DNA of 64,000 bases. It comes from Candidatus Scatomonas merdigallinarum (GTDB taxonomy: Bacteria; Bacillota; Clostridia; Lachnospirales; Lachnospiraceae). Position 1 is the stretch's first letter; the number at the start of each line of letters is the position of its first letter. A program made the translations under genes and the position numbers. Positions 42,488 through 50,722 of the stretch are shown piece after piece. Under the pieces are notes generated by a model. The model was not told where the DNA came from, made no database searches, and was given only the letters and a program-made list of their open reading frames with translations. The stretch spans positions 62,001-126,000 of the forward strand of contig DVKB01000034.1 of NCBI GenBank assembly GCA_018716305.1. The letters run 5' to 3'.

Positions 42488-42841
42488 TCAGCGGAATTTA
42501 TCCAGTTCCACCTGGGTTCCGTCCCTCCAGATTCTTTCCAGATCATAGAATAATCTGTTTTCCTCGTCAAAAATGTGCAGAACCACATCGCCATAATCCA
42601 GAAGGATCCAGTTGGCGTTCCGGTATCCCTCCACGCTTTTTGGCTCAAATCCGGCTTTTCCCAGCGTTTCCTCCACCTGATCGGCCATGGCCTGAACCTG
42701 GTTCCGGTTGGCACCGCTGGCAATGATAAAATAATCTGCGATGGTTGATATTTTTTCAATATCCAGAACACGTATGTCTACCGCCTTTTTATCTTCCAGA
42801 GCGGTTACCGCCAGTTTTACCATTTCGCTTGCTCTTGTCAT
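42488..42841 (-). CDS. rsfS: Ribosomal silencing factor RsfS
   Basis: 117 residues. ISTIADYFIIASGANRNQVQAM split after the first lines of the fold, then WILLDYGDVVLHIFDEENRLFYDLERIW, identify the RsfS/Iojap family. It binds L14 on the large subunit and blocks subunit joining when nutrients are scarce. It is the last gene of the operon that starts with rplU, and follows yqeK, as in many Firmicutes. Confidence 0.94.
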   Translation of the reverse strand: MTRASEMVKLAVTALEDKKAVDIRVLDIEKISTIADYFIIASGANRNQVQAMADQVEETLGKAGFEPKSVEGYRNANWILLDYGDVVLHIFDEENRLFYDLERIWRDGTQVELDKFR

Positions 42842-42849
42842 TTTACGGT

Positions 42850-43437
42850 TTATTCCTCCTCTTCTTCTATCAGTCGTTTATAATATCTGTAGGCAGCTTC
42901 CGTAGTCAGATCCATGGATTTGGGATTTTCCTTCAGGTACTCTACAGTATCCCGCAGAATCCGGTACATGCACAGATCCAGGTCTTCAAAGGCCAGTTTT
43001 CGTATATCTGCCAGATTGGGAGCTTTATATCTGTTAGGTTCTATATAATCCGCAATATAAATAATCTGTTCCAGCTGAGTCATACGGGGTTTCCCGGTGG
43101 TATGCCAGCTGATGGCGCTTAGAATATCCGGATCTTTGACTTTGTAGACCTCTTCCGCCACATAGGCCCCCAGTTTCGCATGCAGTAAAAAAGGATTTTT
43201 GCGTTCAAAATCAGTCACTACAATCCCTGCCTTAGCGCACATGGAAAGCTTCTTCGGATTTGGAATACACTTGGCGCAGTCGTGGAGAAGTCCTGCGATC
43301 CGGGCTTTTTCTAATTCGCATCCGTGTACCATAGCAAGACAGGCCGCAGTGTACGTCACGCCCATGGTATGGCGGAAGCGGCCCGCGTCCAGCTCTTTGC
43401 GGAGCCGCTTTTCCGCTTTTTCATAAGAAAAATTCAT
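42850..43437 (-). CDS. yqeK: YqeK, HD-domain diadenosine tetraphosphatase
   Basis: 195 residues from ATG 43437 (SD GGGAG); a start at 43470 would be inside nadD. HD-domain metal ligands are seen in RFRHTMGVTYTA, IAGLLHDCAKCI, LLHAKLGAYVAEE and ISWHTTG, with DYIEPNR near the end. The family hydrolyses Ap4A to two ADP (BsYqeK class). It is seven bases downstream of nadD. Confidence 0.93.
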   Translation of the reverse strand: MNFSYEKAEKRLRKELDAGRFRHTMGVTYTAACLAMVHGCELEKARIAGLLHDCAKCIPNPKKLSMCAKAGIVVTDFERKNPFLLHAKLGAYVAEEVYKVKDPDILSAISWHTTGKPRMTQLEQIIYIADYIEPNRYKAPNLADIRKLAFEDLDLCMYRILRDTVEYLKENPKSMDLTTEAAYRYYKRLIEEEEE

Positions 43438-43444
43438 GTTTCTT

Positions 43445-44065
43445 TCAACTCCCGTAAATATGATTTTCATATATATATTGAATCACCGGATCCGGCAGGT
43501 AATATTTGACGGATTCGCCCTTCAGGATCATGTCCCGGATATGGCGGGAGGATATGTCAAGATTCGGGGTGTCAAGCTTGAGGAACTCTCTCTGGTAACG
43601 GCTGCGCATGTCTGAGAGAACCGTGTCAAATTTTTCCGGACTCACCTGATTTCTCACAGCAGCCACAATATGACAGGCATTGGCGATCCGCTGAGGCTCC
43701 CGCCAGTGATTAAATTCAAAAAGAGAATCCCCGCCGATGATAAAATAAAATTCTGTGTCAGGGTACTGTTTCCGAAGATACTCCAAAGTTCGGTAGGTAT
43801 AGCTGTATCCATCCTCGTACATTTCAATCAGGGACAATCTGAAATGAGGATTATCGGAAATGGCCAGCCGGACCATCTCCACCCGCTGCTCATCCGTTGC
43901 GCCGCCGGTTCTGTCTCGTTTATGCGGCGGGTTTCCGGAGGGCATAAACCAAACTCTCTCCAGGTTGAATTGCCGGTAAGCCGCTTCTCCCAGAATCAGA
44001 TGCCCCACATGCACAGGATCAAAGGTGCCTCCCATAATACCTATCTTTTTTCCTTGACGCTCCAC
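43445..44065 (-). CDS. nadD: Nicotinate-nucleotide adenylyltransferase
   Basis: 206 residues. Makes deamido-NAD from nicotinate mononucleotide and ATP. N-terminal GIMGGTFDPVHVGHLILGE holds the HxGH nucleotide site; WFMPSGNPPHKRD and the C-terminal ISSRHIRDMILKG (ISSTxxR-like) motif are present. Sits between yhbY and yqeK, the usual clostridial order. Confidence 0.95.
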   Translation of the reverse strand: MERQGKKIGIMGGTFDPVHVGHLILGEAAYRQFNLERVWFMPSGNPPHKRDRTGGATDEQRVEMVRLAISDNPHFRLSLIEMYEDGYSYTYRTLEYLRKQYPDTEFYFIIGGDSLFEFNHWREPQRIANACHIVAAVRNQVSPEKFDTVLSDMRSRYQREFLKLDTPNLDISSRHIRDMILKGESVKYYLPDPVIQYIYENHIYGS

Positions 44066-44078
44066 ACTCTCTCACTCC

Positions 44079-44375
44079 TCAGGCTTTTGGAAGGATGATT
44101 TTCTTTTTATCTTTCTTTCCTTCCCGGTAAAGTATAATTTTTCTTCCGATGACCTGCACCACCTGAGACCCGGTCCGCTCTGCCAGAATCTGAGCCATCT
44201 CTCTGGAATCGTCCAGACAATTCTGGAGAACATGGATCTTAATCAGTTCTCTGGCCTCCAAAGCCTCATCTACGGATTTGGTGAATTCAGGGGTCAGACT
44301 GGATTTCCCGATCTGAAGAATGGGATCTATATTCATTGCAAGTCCTTTTAAATACGCGCGCTGTTTGCTGGTCAT
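44079..44375 (-). CDS. yhbY: YhbY family RNA-binding protein (CRM domain)
   Basis: 98 residues, a single CRM domain: MTSKQRAYLKGLAMNIDPIL, then QIGKSSLTPEF and LIKIHVLQN, with the GxxG-like end VIGRKIILYR. It associates with pre-50S ribosomal particles. The tail is strongly basic (GKKDKKKIILPKA). It fits the ribosome-assembly theme of the operon, after obg. Confidence 0.9.
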   Translation of the reverse strand: MTSKQRAYLKGLAMNIDPILQIGKSSLTPEFTKSVDEALEARELIKIHVLQNCLDDSREMAQILAERTGSQVVQVIGRKIILYREGKKDKKKIILPKA

Positions 44376-44383
44376 AGTGCCTC

Positions 44384-45679
44384 CTATTTATAATAGTCAA
44401 AGGCAAGGCCGTACATTCTCACAGTGTCCCCCTCCTGTATGCCTGCCTTTTCCAGATCCTCCAGGATACCGGATGTGCTGAGAAATTTTTGAAAAAAGGC
44501 AAAACCTTTTTCCGAATCAAGATTTGTATAGCCCAGCATTTTTTCAATTTTCGGGCCTTCAACAATATACGTATGAGGATCTTTCTCGTCCACGGAAACC
44601 GTATAAGGAAGATTCTCAGAGATCAGAGCCTCCTCCGGAAGAAATTCCGGCTCAAATACCAGAGGTTCCGAAGGAAGCTTCCGCAGCTCTTCCTGAACAT
44701 AGTAAAGAAGTTCCCGAATTCCCTGCCCGCTGACAGCGGAAACCGGAAAGACGGGAATTCCCCGGGGTTCAAATTCCTTCTTTAAGCGTTCAACGGGATT
44801 CTCCCCATCCGTCTGAACCATAGCGTCAATCTTATTGGCGGCAATGATCTGGGGTTTTTTGAGAATTTCAGGATTATATTTTTCCAATTCCCGGTTGATC
44901 TGGAACACATCCTCCACAGGATCTCTTCCTTCTACGGAAGCGGCGTCTACCAGATGGATCAGCAGGCGGGTCCGCTCAATATGCCGCAGAAATTCATATC
45001 CCAGGCCGGCTCCCTCTGAAGCCCCTTCAATCAGGCCGGGGATATCCGCGATTACAAAGCCGCTGCATCCTTCCACGTCCACTACCCCCAGATTTGGGGT
45101 CAGGGTAGTGAAATGATAATTGGCGATTTTCGGTTCCGCATTGCTGACCCGGGAAAGAAAGGTGGATTTTCCCACATTGGGAAATCCTACCAGGCCTACG
45201 TCGGCGATTACTTTCAATTCCAGCCGCACTTCCAGTTCCTGTGCCGGCTGTCCGGGCTGGGCGTATTTCGGCACCTGCATGGTGGCAGTCGCGTAATGCA
45301 TATTGCCGTTTCCGCCCCGCCCTCCTTTCAGAACTACCATCCGCTGATTTTCACCGGACATATCCGCAATAATTTTTCCGGAAGCCGCGTCCCGGATAAT
45401 CGTTCCTTCCGGGACTTTGAGAATGATATCCGCCCCGTCCTTCCCATGGCAGCGCCGCTTGCCGCCCTCTTCGCCGTTTCCTGCGGAAAACTTTCGGCTG
45501 TAGCGGTATTCTCCCAGGGTATTCAGCCCCTTATCTACTTGAAAAATTACATCTCCGCCCCGTCCGCCGTCCCCGCCGTCCGGGCCGCCGGCAGCCACAT
45601 ACTTTTCCCTGCGGAAGCTGACATGGCCGTCGCCTCCCTTGCCGGAACGGATGATTATTTTCGCTCTGTCTGCAAACAT
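44384..45679 (-). CDS. obg: GTPase Obg
   Basis: 431 residues from ATG 45679 with SD AGGAGGT; an upstream in-frame ATG has no SD. The glycine-rich Obg fold (GGDGHVSFRREKYVAAGGPD, repeated GGxGG) occupies residues 1-158; the G domain has GFPNVGKSTFL, DIPGLIEGASEGAGLG and ANKID; a C-terminal OCT domain (about 350-425) identifies the Gram-positive type. Needed for large-subunit assembly and, in Bacillus, for stress and sporulation signalling. Confidence 0.96.
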   Translation of the reverse strand: MFADRAKIIIRSGKGGDGHVSFRREKYVAAGGPDGGDGGRGGDVIFQVDKGLNTLGEYRYSRKFSAGNGEEGGKRRCHGKDGADIILKVPEGTIIRDAASGKIIADMSGENQRMVVLKGGRGGNGNMHYATATMQVPKYAQPGQPAQELEVRLELKVIADVGLVGFPNVGKSTFLSRVSNAEPKIANYHFTTLTPNLGVVDVEGCSGFVIADIPGLIEGASEGAGLGYEFLRHIERTRLLIHLVDAASVEGRDPVEDVFQINRELEKYNPEILKKPQIIAANKIDAMVQTDGENPVERLKKEFEPRGIPVFPVSAVSGQGIRELLYYVQEELRKLPSEPLVFEPEFLPEEALISENLPYTVSVDEKDPHTYIVEGPKIEKMLGYTNLDSEKGFAFFQKFLSTSGILEDLEKAGIQEGDTVRMYGLAFDYYK

Positions 45680-45756
45680 CTTGACCTCCTGTACAGAGTT
45701 TCGGTTAAAAAATGCGGGGCTATTACAATCAATGCAACAGCCCCGCCAGCCTATCA

Positions 45757-46041
45757 TTATTCAGCCACAGGAAGAACAGAAACCTGCTTTTTATCTCTTC
45801 CCTTTCTCTGGAATCTTACGATACCGTCCGCTTTTGCGTACAGAGTGTCGTCTTTACCAATACCAACGTTTACACCGGGATGGATTCTGGTGCCGCGCTG
45901 TCTGTAAAGAATATTTCCGGCTTTTACAAACTGGCCGTCTGCTCTCTTGGCGCCCAGTCTTTTGGACTCGGAATCACGGCCGTTCTTTGTGGAGCCAACT
46001 CCCTTCTTATGAGCAAAGAACTGAAGATTCATCTTCAACAT
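45757..46041 (-). CDS. rpmA: 50S ribosomal protein L27, with cleavable N-terminal extension
   Basis: 94 residues from ATG 46041 (SD GAGGAGGTG). The N-terminus [20 protein letters not shown] shows the Firmicutes extension that Prp removes after the FF pair, exposing AHKKG, which reaches the peptidyl-transferase centre. The protease gene is directly upstream. Co-transcribed with rplU and obg. Confidence 0.96.
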   Translation of the reverse strand: MLKMNLQFFAHKKGVGSTKNGRDSESKRLGAKRADGQFVKAGNILYRQRGTRIHPGVNVGIGKDDTLYAKADGIVRFQRKGRDKKQVSVLPVAE

Positions 46042-46045
46042 GTAT

Positions 46046-46378
46046 CTACACCTCCTCGAAAATAATGTCAATGTAATCCTGATTTGCCTCATCATCCTCA
46101 ATCCCGGTCAGGCCTATGGCCAGAGCGCGCAGCAGAATGTCTGCTTCTCTGGAATGATCCCCGCTGATAGAGAGACGAATCCGTCCTCTTTCCTCATCGG
46201 TGTCTACGGTAAAATCATCCTCTGTCAGCTGCTCCAGCGCATTTACCGCAGTGAGCACCAAAACAGAGACGGCAGCACAGACAAGATCCTCACCGGCTTC
46301 CCCGGATCCGGCATGTCCATCTGCATCAAAGCCTGTATATTGGCCCGATTGATTCTGATAAAACGTTACTTTTGTCAT
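46046..46378 (-). CDS. prp: Ribosomal-processing cysteine protease Prp
   Basis: 110 residues. The signature [18 protein letters not shown] gives the catalytic pair H22 and C34. Prp cleaves the N-terminal extension of L27, whose gene starts four bases after the prp stop. The rplU-prp-rpmA order is the standard one in bacteria that carry the extended L27. Confidence 0.94.
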   Translation of the reverse strand: MTKVTFYQNQSGQYTGFDADGHAGSGEAGEDLVCAAVSVLVLTAVNALEQLTEDDFTVDTDEERGRIRLSISGDHSREADILLRALAIGLTGIEDDEANQDYIDIIFEEV

Positions 46379-46392
46379 GCAGCCACCAGCGA

Positions 46393-46701
46393 TTAAGCGT
46401 TGATTTTTTCAATCTTTACAGCGGTGTACTGCTGTCTATGACCGTTTTTCTTGTGGTATCCGGTTTTTCTCTTATACTTGTAGACAATGACTTTGCGGGC
46501 CTTTCCGTTTTCGACAACGGAAGCGGTAACTGTAGCGCCTGCGGCGTCAGCTCCCACCTTCAGGGACGCGTCATCTCTTACTGCAAGTACCTGGTCAAAC
46601 GTAACACTCTCACCGGCTTCCACACCAAGCTTTTCCACCTTAATGATATCGCCCTCGGCTACTTTGTACTGTTTACCACCTGTTGCAATAATTGCGTACA
46701 T
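46393..46701 (-). CDS. rplU: 50S ribosomal protein L21
   Basis: 102 residues from ATG 46701 with [29 protein letters not shown] at the start, and the C-terminal basic stretch [20 protein letters not shown] that binds 23S rRNA, are diagnostic. First gene of the operon, with its own consensus promoter and an untranslated leader of about 75 bases. Confidence 0.97.
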   Translation of the reverse strand: MYAIIATGGKQYKVAEGDIIKVEKLGVEAGESVTFDQVLAVRDDASLKVGADAAGATVTASVVENGKARKVIVYKYKRKTGYHKKNGHRQQYTAVKIEKINA

Positions 46702-46779
46702 ATGGCACCTCCTATAAACATTACTCGCCAGATTCGGTGGTTCCTGAGAACACTTATACCTCTCTGTGCGGCACACTAA
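46702..46779 (-). ncRNA. Putative L21 leader (autoregulatory mRNA leader)
   Basis: The region between the rplU promoter and its ATG is where Firmicutes carry the L21 leader, thought to bind L21 and control its own operon. Short complementary pieces (GAGGT...ACC, TTCTC/GAGAA-like) are visible, but I cannot fold it reliably by eye. Called mainly from position and length. Confidence 0.45.
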
Positions 46780-46782
46780 ATC

Positions 46783-46811
46783 AGCTTAGCATATGAGCCT
46801 GGATTTGTCAA
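46783..46811 (-). promoter_or_regulatory. Promoter of the rplU-prp-rpmA-obg-yhbY-nadD-yqeK-rsfS operon
   Basis: On the minus strand: TTGACA (46806-46811), 17 bp, TAAGCT (46783-46788). Perfect -35. It lies directly after the degV stop codon. Confidence 0.8.
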
Positions 46812-46821
46812 TACAATTTCC

Positions 46822-47697
46822 TCAGACAACGATTTTTTTTGCGGATGCGATGGCCAGGCAGCCGGGGCCTGTGTGGCAGGCAATACTCAGAGAAAGCAGA
46901 TCTCCGTGAACCGGCATGCCAGGGAAGGAAGTCTCCACTTCCCGGCGCCATTCATCTACCGCTTCCTCCATGCCATAGCAGTAAGCAATCTGCAGACACA
47001 TCTCTCCCCTTTGGACATATTTCGCAAAACGGGTGTCAAAATCTTTGTGCATGGCTTCCAGCATGACCTTTTTTGCCGCCTTTATTCCGCGAACTTTTGC
47101 GTAGGCATCCAGCTTCTCCCCCTGGATCTGCAGAACCGGCTTCAGCTTCAGCACCGTGCCGATCATGGCGGCAGCAGGGGTAATACGCCCGCCTTTTTTC
47201 AGATACTTCAAGGTGTCTACCATAATATAGATGCTGGATTCCTGCTTTTCATCCTCCAGACGCTGCCGGATTTCCAGGGCGCGGCAGCCGGCCCTGGCCA
47301 TAGCGGCAGCGTCCAGCACCGACTGGTACTGGGTCACGGAAATTCGATGATTGTTTACCACCTGTACTCTGCCGTTAAAGTCCTCTGCCAGGGACAGCGC
47401 CGTCCCGCAGGAGGCACTGAGACCGCTGGACATGGGAATATGAACAATCTCTTCATATTCTTTCAGCAGATTGTTCCACAGATCTATAACGTCTCCCGGA
47501 GAGGGCTGAGAGGTGGATACAGCCATGGTGTCATCGGTCAGAAGCCTGTAAAATTCTTCCTGATCCAGGTTGACGCCCTCGTAATAGCAGGTGCCGTTTA
47601 CAAAAAACGGCATGGGAATAACGGTGATTCCCAATTCTTTTGCCCGCTCCTGGGTGATCCCGCTGTTACTGTCTGTTACAATAGCTACTTTGGCCAT
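46822..47697 (-). CDS. DegV family fatty-acid-binding protein
   Basis: 291 residues. The DegV layout is clear: VAIVTDSNSGITQERAKELG, PMPFFVNGTCYYEG, the lipid-binding STSQPSPGD, and IPMSSGLSASCGTA. These proteins bind fatty acids, and in the FakA/FakB system they present them for phosphorylation. FakA is not in the window, so a FakB role is possible but unproven. It has a possible promoter of its own. Confidence 0.92.
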   Translation of the reverse strand: MAKVAIVTDSNSGITQERAKELGITVIPMPFFVNGTCYYEGVNLDQEEFYRLLTDDTMAVSTSQPSPGDVIDLWNNLLKEYEEIVHIPMSSGLSASCGTALSLAEDFNGRVQVVNNHRISVTQYQSVLDAAAMARAGCRALEIRQRLEDEKQESSIYIMVDTLKYLKKGGRITPAAAMIGTVLKLKPVLQIQGEKLDAYAKVRGIKAAKKVMLEAMHKDFDTRFAKYVQRGEMCLQIAYCYGMEEAVDEWRREVETSFPGMPVHGDLLSLSIACHTGPGCLAIASAKKIVV

Positions 47698-47739
47698 TCC
47701 CGCTCCCTCCCGATTTGTAGAATTTTAGGCATTAGACCA

Positions 47740-47768
47740 AGTATATCACAGGACCAAAGTCCTGTACA
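47740..47768 (-). promoter_or_regulatory. Possible promoter of degV with a palindrome in the spacer
   Basis: On the minus strand: TGTACA (47763-47768), 17 bp, TATACT (47740-47745). The spacer contains the inverted repeat CAGGAC-N4-GTCCTG (47749-47764), which could be an operator or a weak hairpin after the upstream CPBP gene. Confidence 0.45.
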
Positions 47769-47786
47769 GAAAATTCTGACCGGGGT

Positions 47787-48806
47787 TCAGCCTGAAAACC
47801 AAGGATAGGGCGCCAGGCTGCTGATACTGAGCATCAGAGTAAGGCAGCCGGCAGCCAGAAGCACAAACGTAGGAATCAGGATCCAAAGCAGCGTCTTTTT
47901 TCTGGCTGGTCCCCAGGGAAGAAAAGGGATAGGCCTTCCCATCTGGCAGCGGATCAGCATCCAGTGGGACAAATAAAAAAGGAATGGGATAATCGCTCCA
48001 AAGCAAAGATACAGCCCGATGGAAACAGGAAGTATCTTCCGCAGATACCCATAGGCAAGTTCTTCCAGAGACGAAGCCGGTACAGCTCCCATCATATAAC
48101 CGGACGGCAGCAGGAGCAGCATCTGGATTCCATTGTGCAGGAAATGGAAGAAGCAGGAGTACACCATATTTCCCGTGCGCAGAAGCAGATACGACATAGC
48201 GGCGCCCAGCATAGCGGTAGGCAGGAACTTCCATATGCTCACATGGAAGGCTCCGAACAGCAGACCCATCAGAAGCACGATCAGCCAAGGATTTCTGAGA
48301 GAATTCTGGACTCCGTACTGAATCACGCCGCGATGAAGAGCCTCCTCACAGACCGCCGGGAGCACAGCTACCACCAGAAACGCGATTCCCCAGGGAATGC
48401 TGGTAATGACAAGATTCGCGGAATTCCCGCTTCCCAGAACGCCGGCAGGATAAAAATATGCCAGGATCAGATTCACAATTATCATGGACAGATAGGCGGC
48501 GGCCCACAAAACCGCAGTGGATCCCAGGGCAAGTCCCTTAGGCCGGTGAAGAGGAAACACCTGCCGCAGCGGTATTTTCTGCAGCCGGACAAAGAGAATA
48601 GAGGCTGCGAGAAACATCAGTTCTGTAATGACAACTCCGCCCATACCCAGACGATATTGAATATAGCTGCCGAAGAAAACAAAGACCGCCATAAGCGCGG
48701 CGAAAAAGACAAGCACTTTCCAGAGATTCAGCTTGGAAGGCTCTTTCGTCTTTTCCAGCCCGTAGGGAGCTGTGTTTTTTATTGTATCATATGGAATCTG
48801 TTCCAT
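47787..48806 (-). CDS. CPBP family intramembrane glutamic endopeptidase
   Basis: 339 residues from ATG 48806 (SD GGAGG). About eight membrane helices. The CPBP/Abi catalytic motifs are CEEALHRGVIQYG (EExxxR) and FGAFHVSIWKFLPTAMLGA (second-helix His). Such proteases process prenylated or other membrane peptides; some give bacteriocin self-immunity. No bacteriocin gene is seen here, so the role is open. Its start overlaps the end of the RNase G gene by 20 bases. Confidence 0.88.
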   Translation of the reverse strand: MEQIPYDTIKNTAPYGLEKTKEPSKLNLWKVLVFFAALMAVFVFFGSYIQYRLGMGGVVITELMFLAASILFVRLQKIPLRQVFPLHRPKGLALGSTAVLWAAAYLSMIIVNLILAYFYPAGVLGSGNSANLVITSIPWGIAFLVVAVLPAVCEEALHRGVIQYGVQNSLRNPWLIVLLMGLLFGAFHVSIWKFLPTAMLGAAMSYLLLRTGNMVYSCFFHFLHNGIQMLLLLPSGYMMGAVPASSLEELAYGYLRKILPVSIGLYLCFGAIIPFLFYLSHWMLIRCQMGRPIPFLPWGPARKKTLLWILIPTFVLLAAGCLTLMLSISSLAPYPWFSG

Positions 48807-50022
48807 GGGAATCCTCCTCTCTTTCACCGGCTGAGAGCAGCGCCAGCTGTTCTTTCAGGGACCGGCGCTCTTTTTGGCGGGTAATTTCCATAATATCCAG
48901 GGGCGTCAGATCTATCACCGCTGTTTTGACGGGATCCTCCGCTGTCAGCTGCTTCATCTGAGACAGCAGAGAGCGGCGGAATTCTTCCCGCTTCATATTA
49001 ATAAAATCAATAAGAATTACGCCGGACAGCTGGCGGAGCCGGATCTGACGGGCCGCTTCCGCCGCCGCCTCCTGATTGATGAGAAAAACCGTATCCTCCG
49101 CGTTCTTTTTCCCATCGTATTTTCCGGTATTTACATCAATGGCAGCGAAGGCTTCCGTCTGCTGGATTACCAGAAACCCGCCGGACTTCATCCATACTTT
49201 TTCACAGAGCAGGCTGTCTGTAAGGGCTTCCAGGGAGTACAGCCGGTATAGGGGCAGCAGGGAATCCCGGTACAGTTCCACAGAGAGAGGGGTTCTTTCC
49301 GACGCGGCCAGGCAGCGGTCCAGTTCTTCCATTACCTCCGGATCATCCGTGACAATCCGATCCAGGCTGCGCAGGGGAATCCTGGAAAACTCCTGGATCC
49401 AGTCCGGGGCGGACTGATACAGGCAGGTTCCCCAGGGACGGCATATCCCCTGCGTGAGGATATGTTCCATGGAGACTTTCATCCCCCGGAGTTCTTTTTG
49501 CAGTTCCTCCTCCGGAGCCTCCCCCGCGTTGGTCCGCGCAATGATACCAAAGGGGCTGGATTCCCGCTCAAAGATTTTTCTCAGCCGTTTCTTTTCTTCC
49601 GGAGCGAGGCGGCGGGAAAAATTGAGAAAGGGTCCTTCCGCAGTCAGGACCAGGTACTTCCCGGGCAGACGCAGACGGGCGGCGGCCCGGGGCAGTTTGG
49701 ATTTCATGGCTTCCTTTTCAATCTGTACCAGCAGTTCATCTCCCGGCCTTAAAACCGTATTCTTTTTCCGGGTCTTATAAAGAGCGAAGCTGCTGTCGGA
49801 AAGAGGCAGGTAAACCCGCTGATCCCCTGAAATTCTTACAAAAGCGGCGCCGATATTCTCAGAAACTTTTTCTACCTGTCCCAGATAAATGCTGCCAAGA
49901 AGACTCTTTTTCCGCCGTGGGAACAGAAACAATTCTTCCGGGACATTCTCCCTGTAGAGGACCATACAGAGGCATTCCGCTGTTCCGCGGTTCATTCGGG
50001 CGATCACCAGCTTATGACTCAA
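48787..50022 (-). CDS. rng: Ribonuclease E/G family protein
   Basis: 411 residues from TTG 50022 (SD GGGGGAT); a reading from 50079 would be deep inside the previous gene. SHKLVIARMNRGTAE fits the family start. An S1-like domain (SIYLGQVEKVSENIGAAFV) is followed by the catalytic domain with AIDVNTGKYDGKKNAEDTVF (metal ligand Asp) and GVILIDFINM. The E-type C-terminal scaffold is absent, so it is RNase G-like: single-strand endonuclease in rRNA processing and mRNA decay. It is linked to the two radical-SAM genes upstream, the usual clostridial order. Confidence 0.92.
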   Translation of the reverse strand: MSHKLVIARMNRGTAECLCMVLYRENVPEELFLFPRRKKSLLGSIYLGQVEKVSENIGAAFVRISGDQRVYLPLSDSSFALYKTRKKNTVLRPGDELLVQIEKEAMKSKLPRAAARLRLPGKYLVLTAEGPFLNFSRRLAPEEKKRLRKIFERESSPFGIIARTNAGEAPEEELQKELRGMKVSMEHILTQGICRPWGTCLYQSAPDWIQEFSRIPLRSLDRIVTDDPEVMEELDRCLAASERTPLSVELYRDSLLPLYRLYSLEALTDSLLCEKVWMKSGGFLVIQQTEAFAAIDVNTGKYDGKKNAEDTVFLINQEAAAEAARQIRLRQLSGVILIDFINMKREEFRRSLLSQMKQLTAEDPVKTAVIDLTPLDIMEITRQKERRSLKEQLALLSAGEREEDSHGTDSI

Positions 50023-50722
50023 TGATATCCCCCAGTTCTCCCAGAGGGCGGAATTGGCGGCTGCCGTCTTTTCCCGCATCTGCGCAGAGTTCTTCCCGGC
50101 AAATCTGAAGGCTGTGTTCAGGGAAAGAAATTCCCAAAAACGCGCCGAACGCCTCTGCCGCCAGCTCCGGTTTCAGGTTATCCTTGCTTCCGGCGGAAAT
50201 CCGCAGAACCAGCTCATTTCCCGACGCCTCCATCTTATAGATCAGCGGGCGGATGTCCACTTCCCGATCTCCCTTTTTTCCTTTTTTGGTAATGACAATG
50301 GACGGCTGAGAAAGAAATTCCCCAATCCTGTCCTGCCATCTTGCGGGGAGCATGGAAGGATCCCGAAAGGCAATCCGGTAATCCGCGGCAGATACCAGGG
50401 TCATTCCCTTGGAAGCCTTGTCCTCCGGGATCCGGATTACCTGAAGTATCCGGATTTCCGGCACCATGCAGGAATTAAGTCTTTGCTGAAATTCCGCGGT
50501 ACTTTCACAGGAATGTACTTCCAGATCAAAGTATTCTCCGCAGCTTTCCGCTCCCACACCCAAAGGCTGGGCAAAGGACATGAGCATGTGGGGACTGAAG
50601 CCTCCGGAAAAAGCAACGTCCGCCCCCATTCGCCGCAGAGCCTTCTGAAAATAGCGCATGACGTCCAGATGGCCGATAAATTTCATAGAACCGGTTTTGG
50701 AAAATTTAATCCGCAGTCTCAC
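50012..50722 (-). CDS. TIGR03936 / DUF2344 radical SAM-associated protein
   Basis: 236 residues from GTG 50722, placed eight bases after GGAGGAGG. The start RLRIKFSKTGSMKFIGHLDV and AFSGGFSPHMLMSFAQPLGVG are family signatures. It contains no radical-SAM cysteines itself and is always next to, or fused with, a TIGR03960 protein. Function of the pair is unknown. Overlaps its partner by 17 bases and rng by 11. Confidence 0.92.
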   Translation of the reverse strand: MRLRIKFSKTGSMKFIGHLDVMRYFQKALRRMGADVAFSGGFSPHMLMSFAQPLGVGAESCGEYFDLEVHSCESTAEFQQRLNSCMVPEIRILQVIRIPEDKASKGMTLVSAADYRIAFRDPSMLPARWQDRIGEFLSQPSIVITKKGKKGDREVDIRPLIYKMEASGNELVLRISAGSKDNLKPELAAEAFGAFLGISFPEHSLQICREELCADAGKDGSRQFRPLGELGDIIES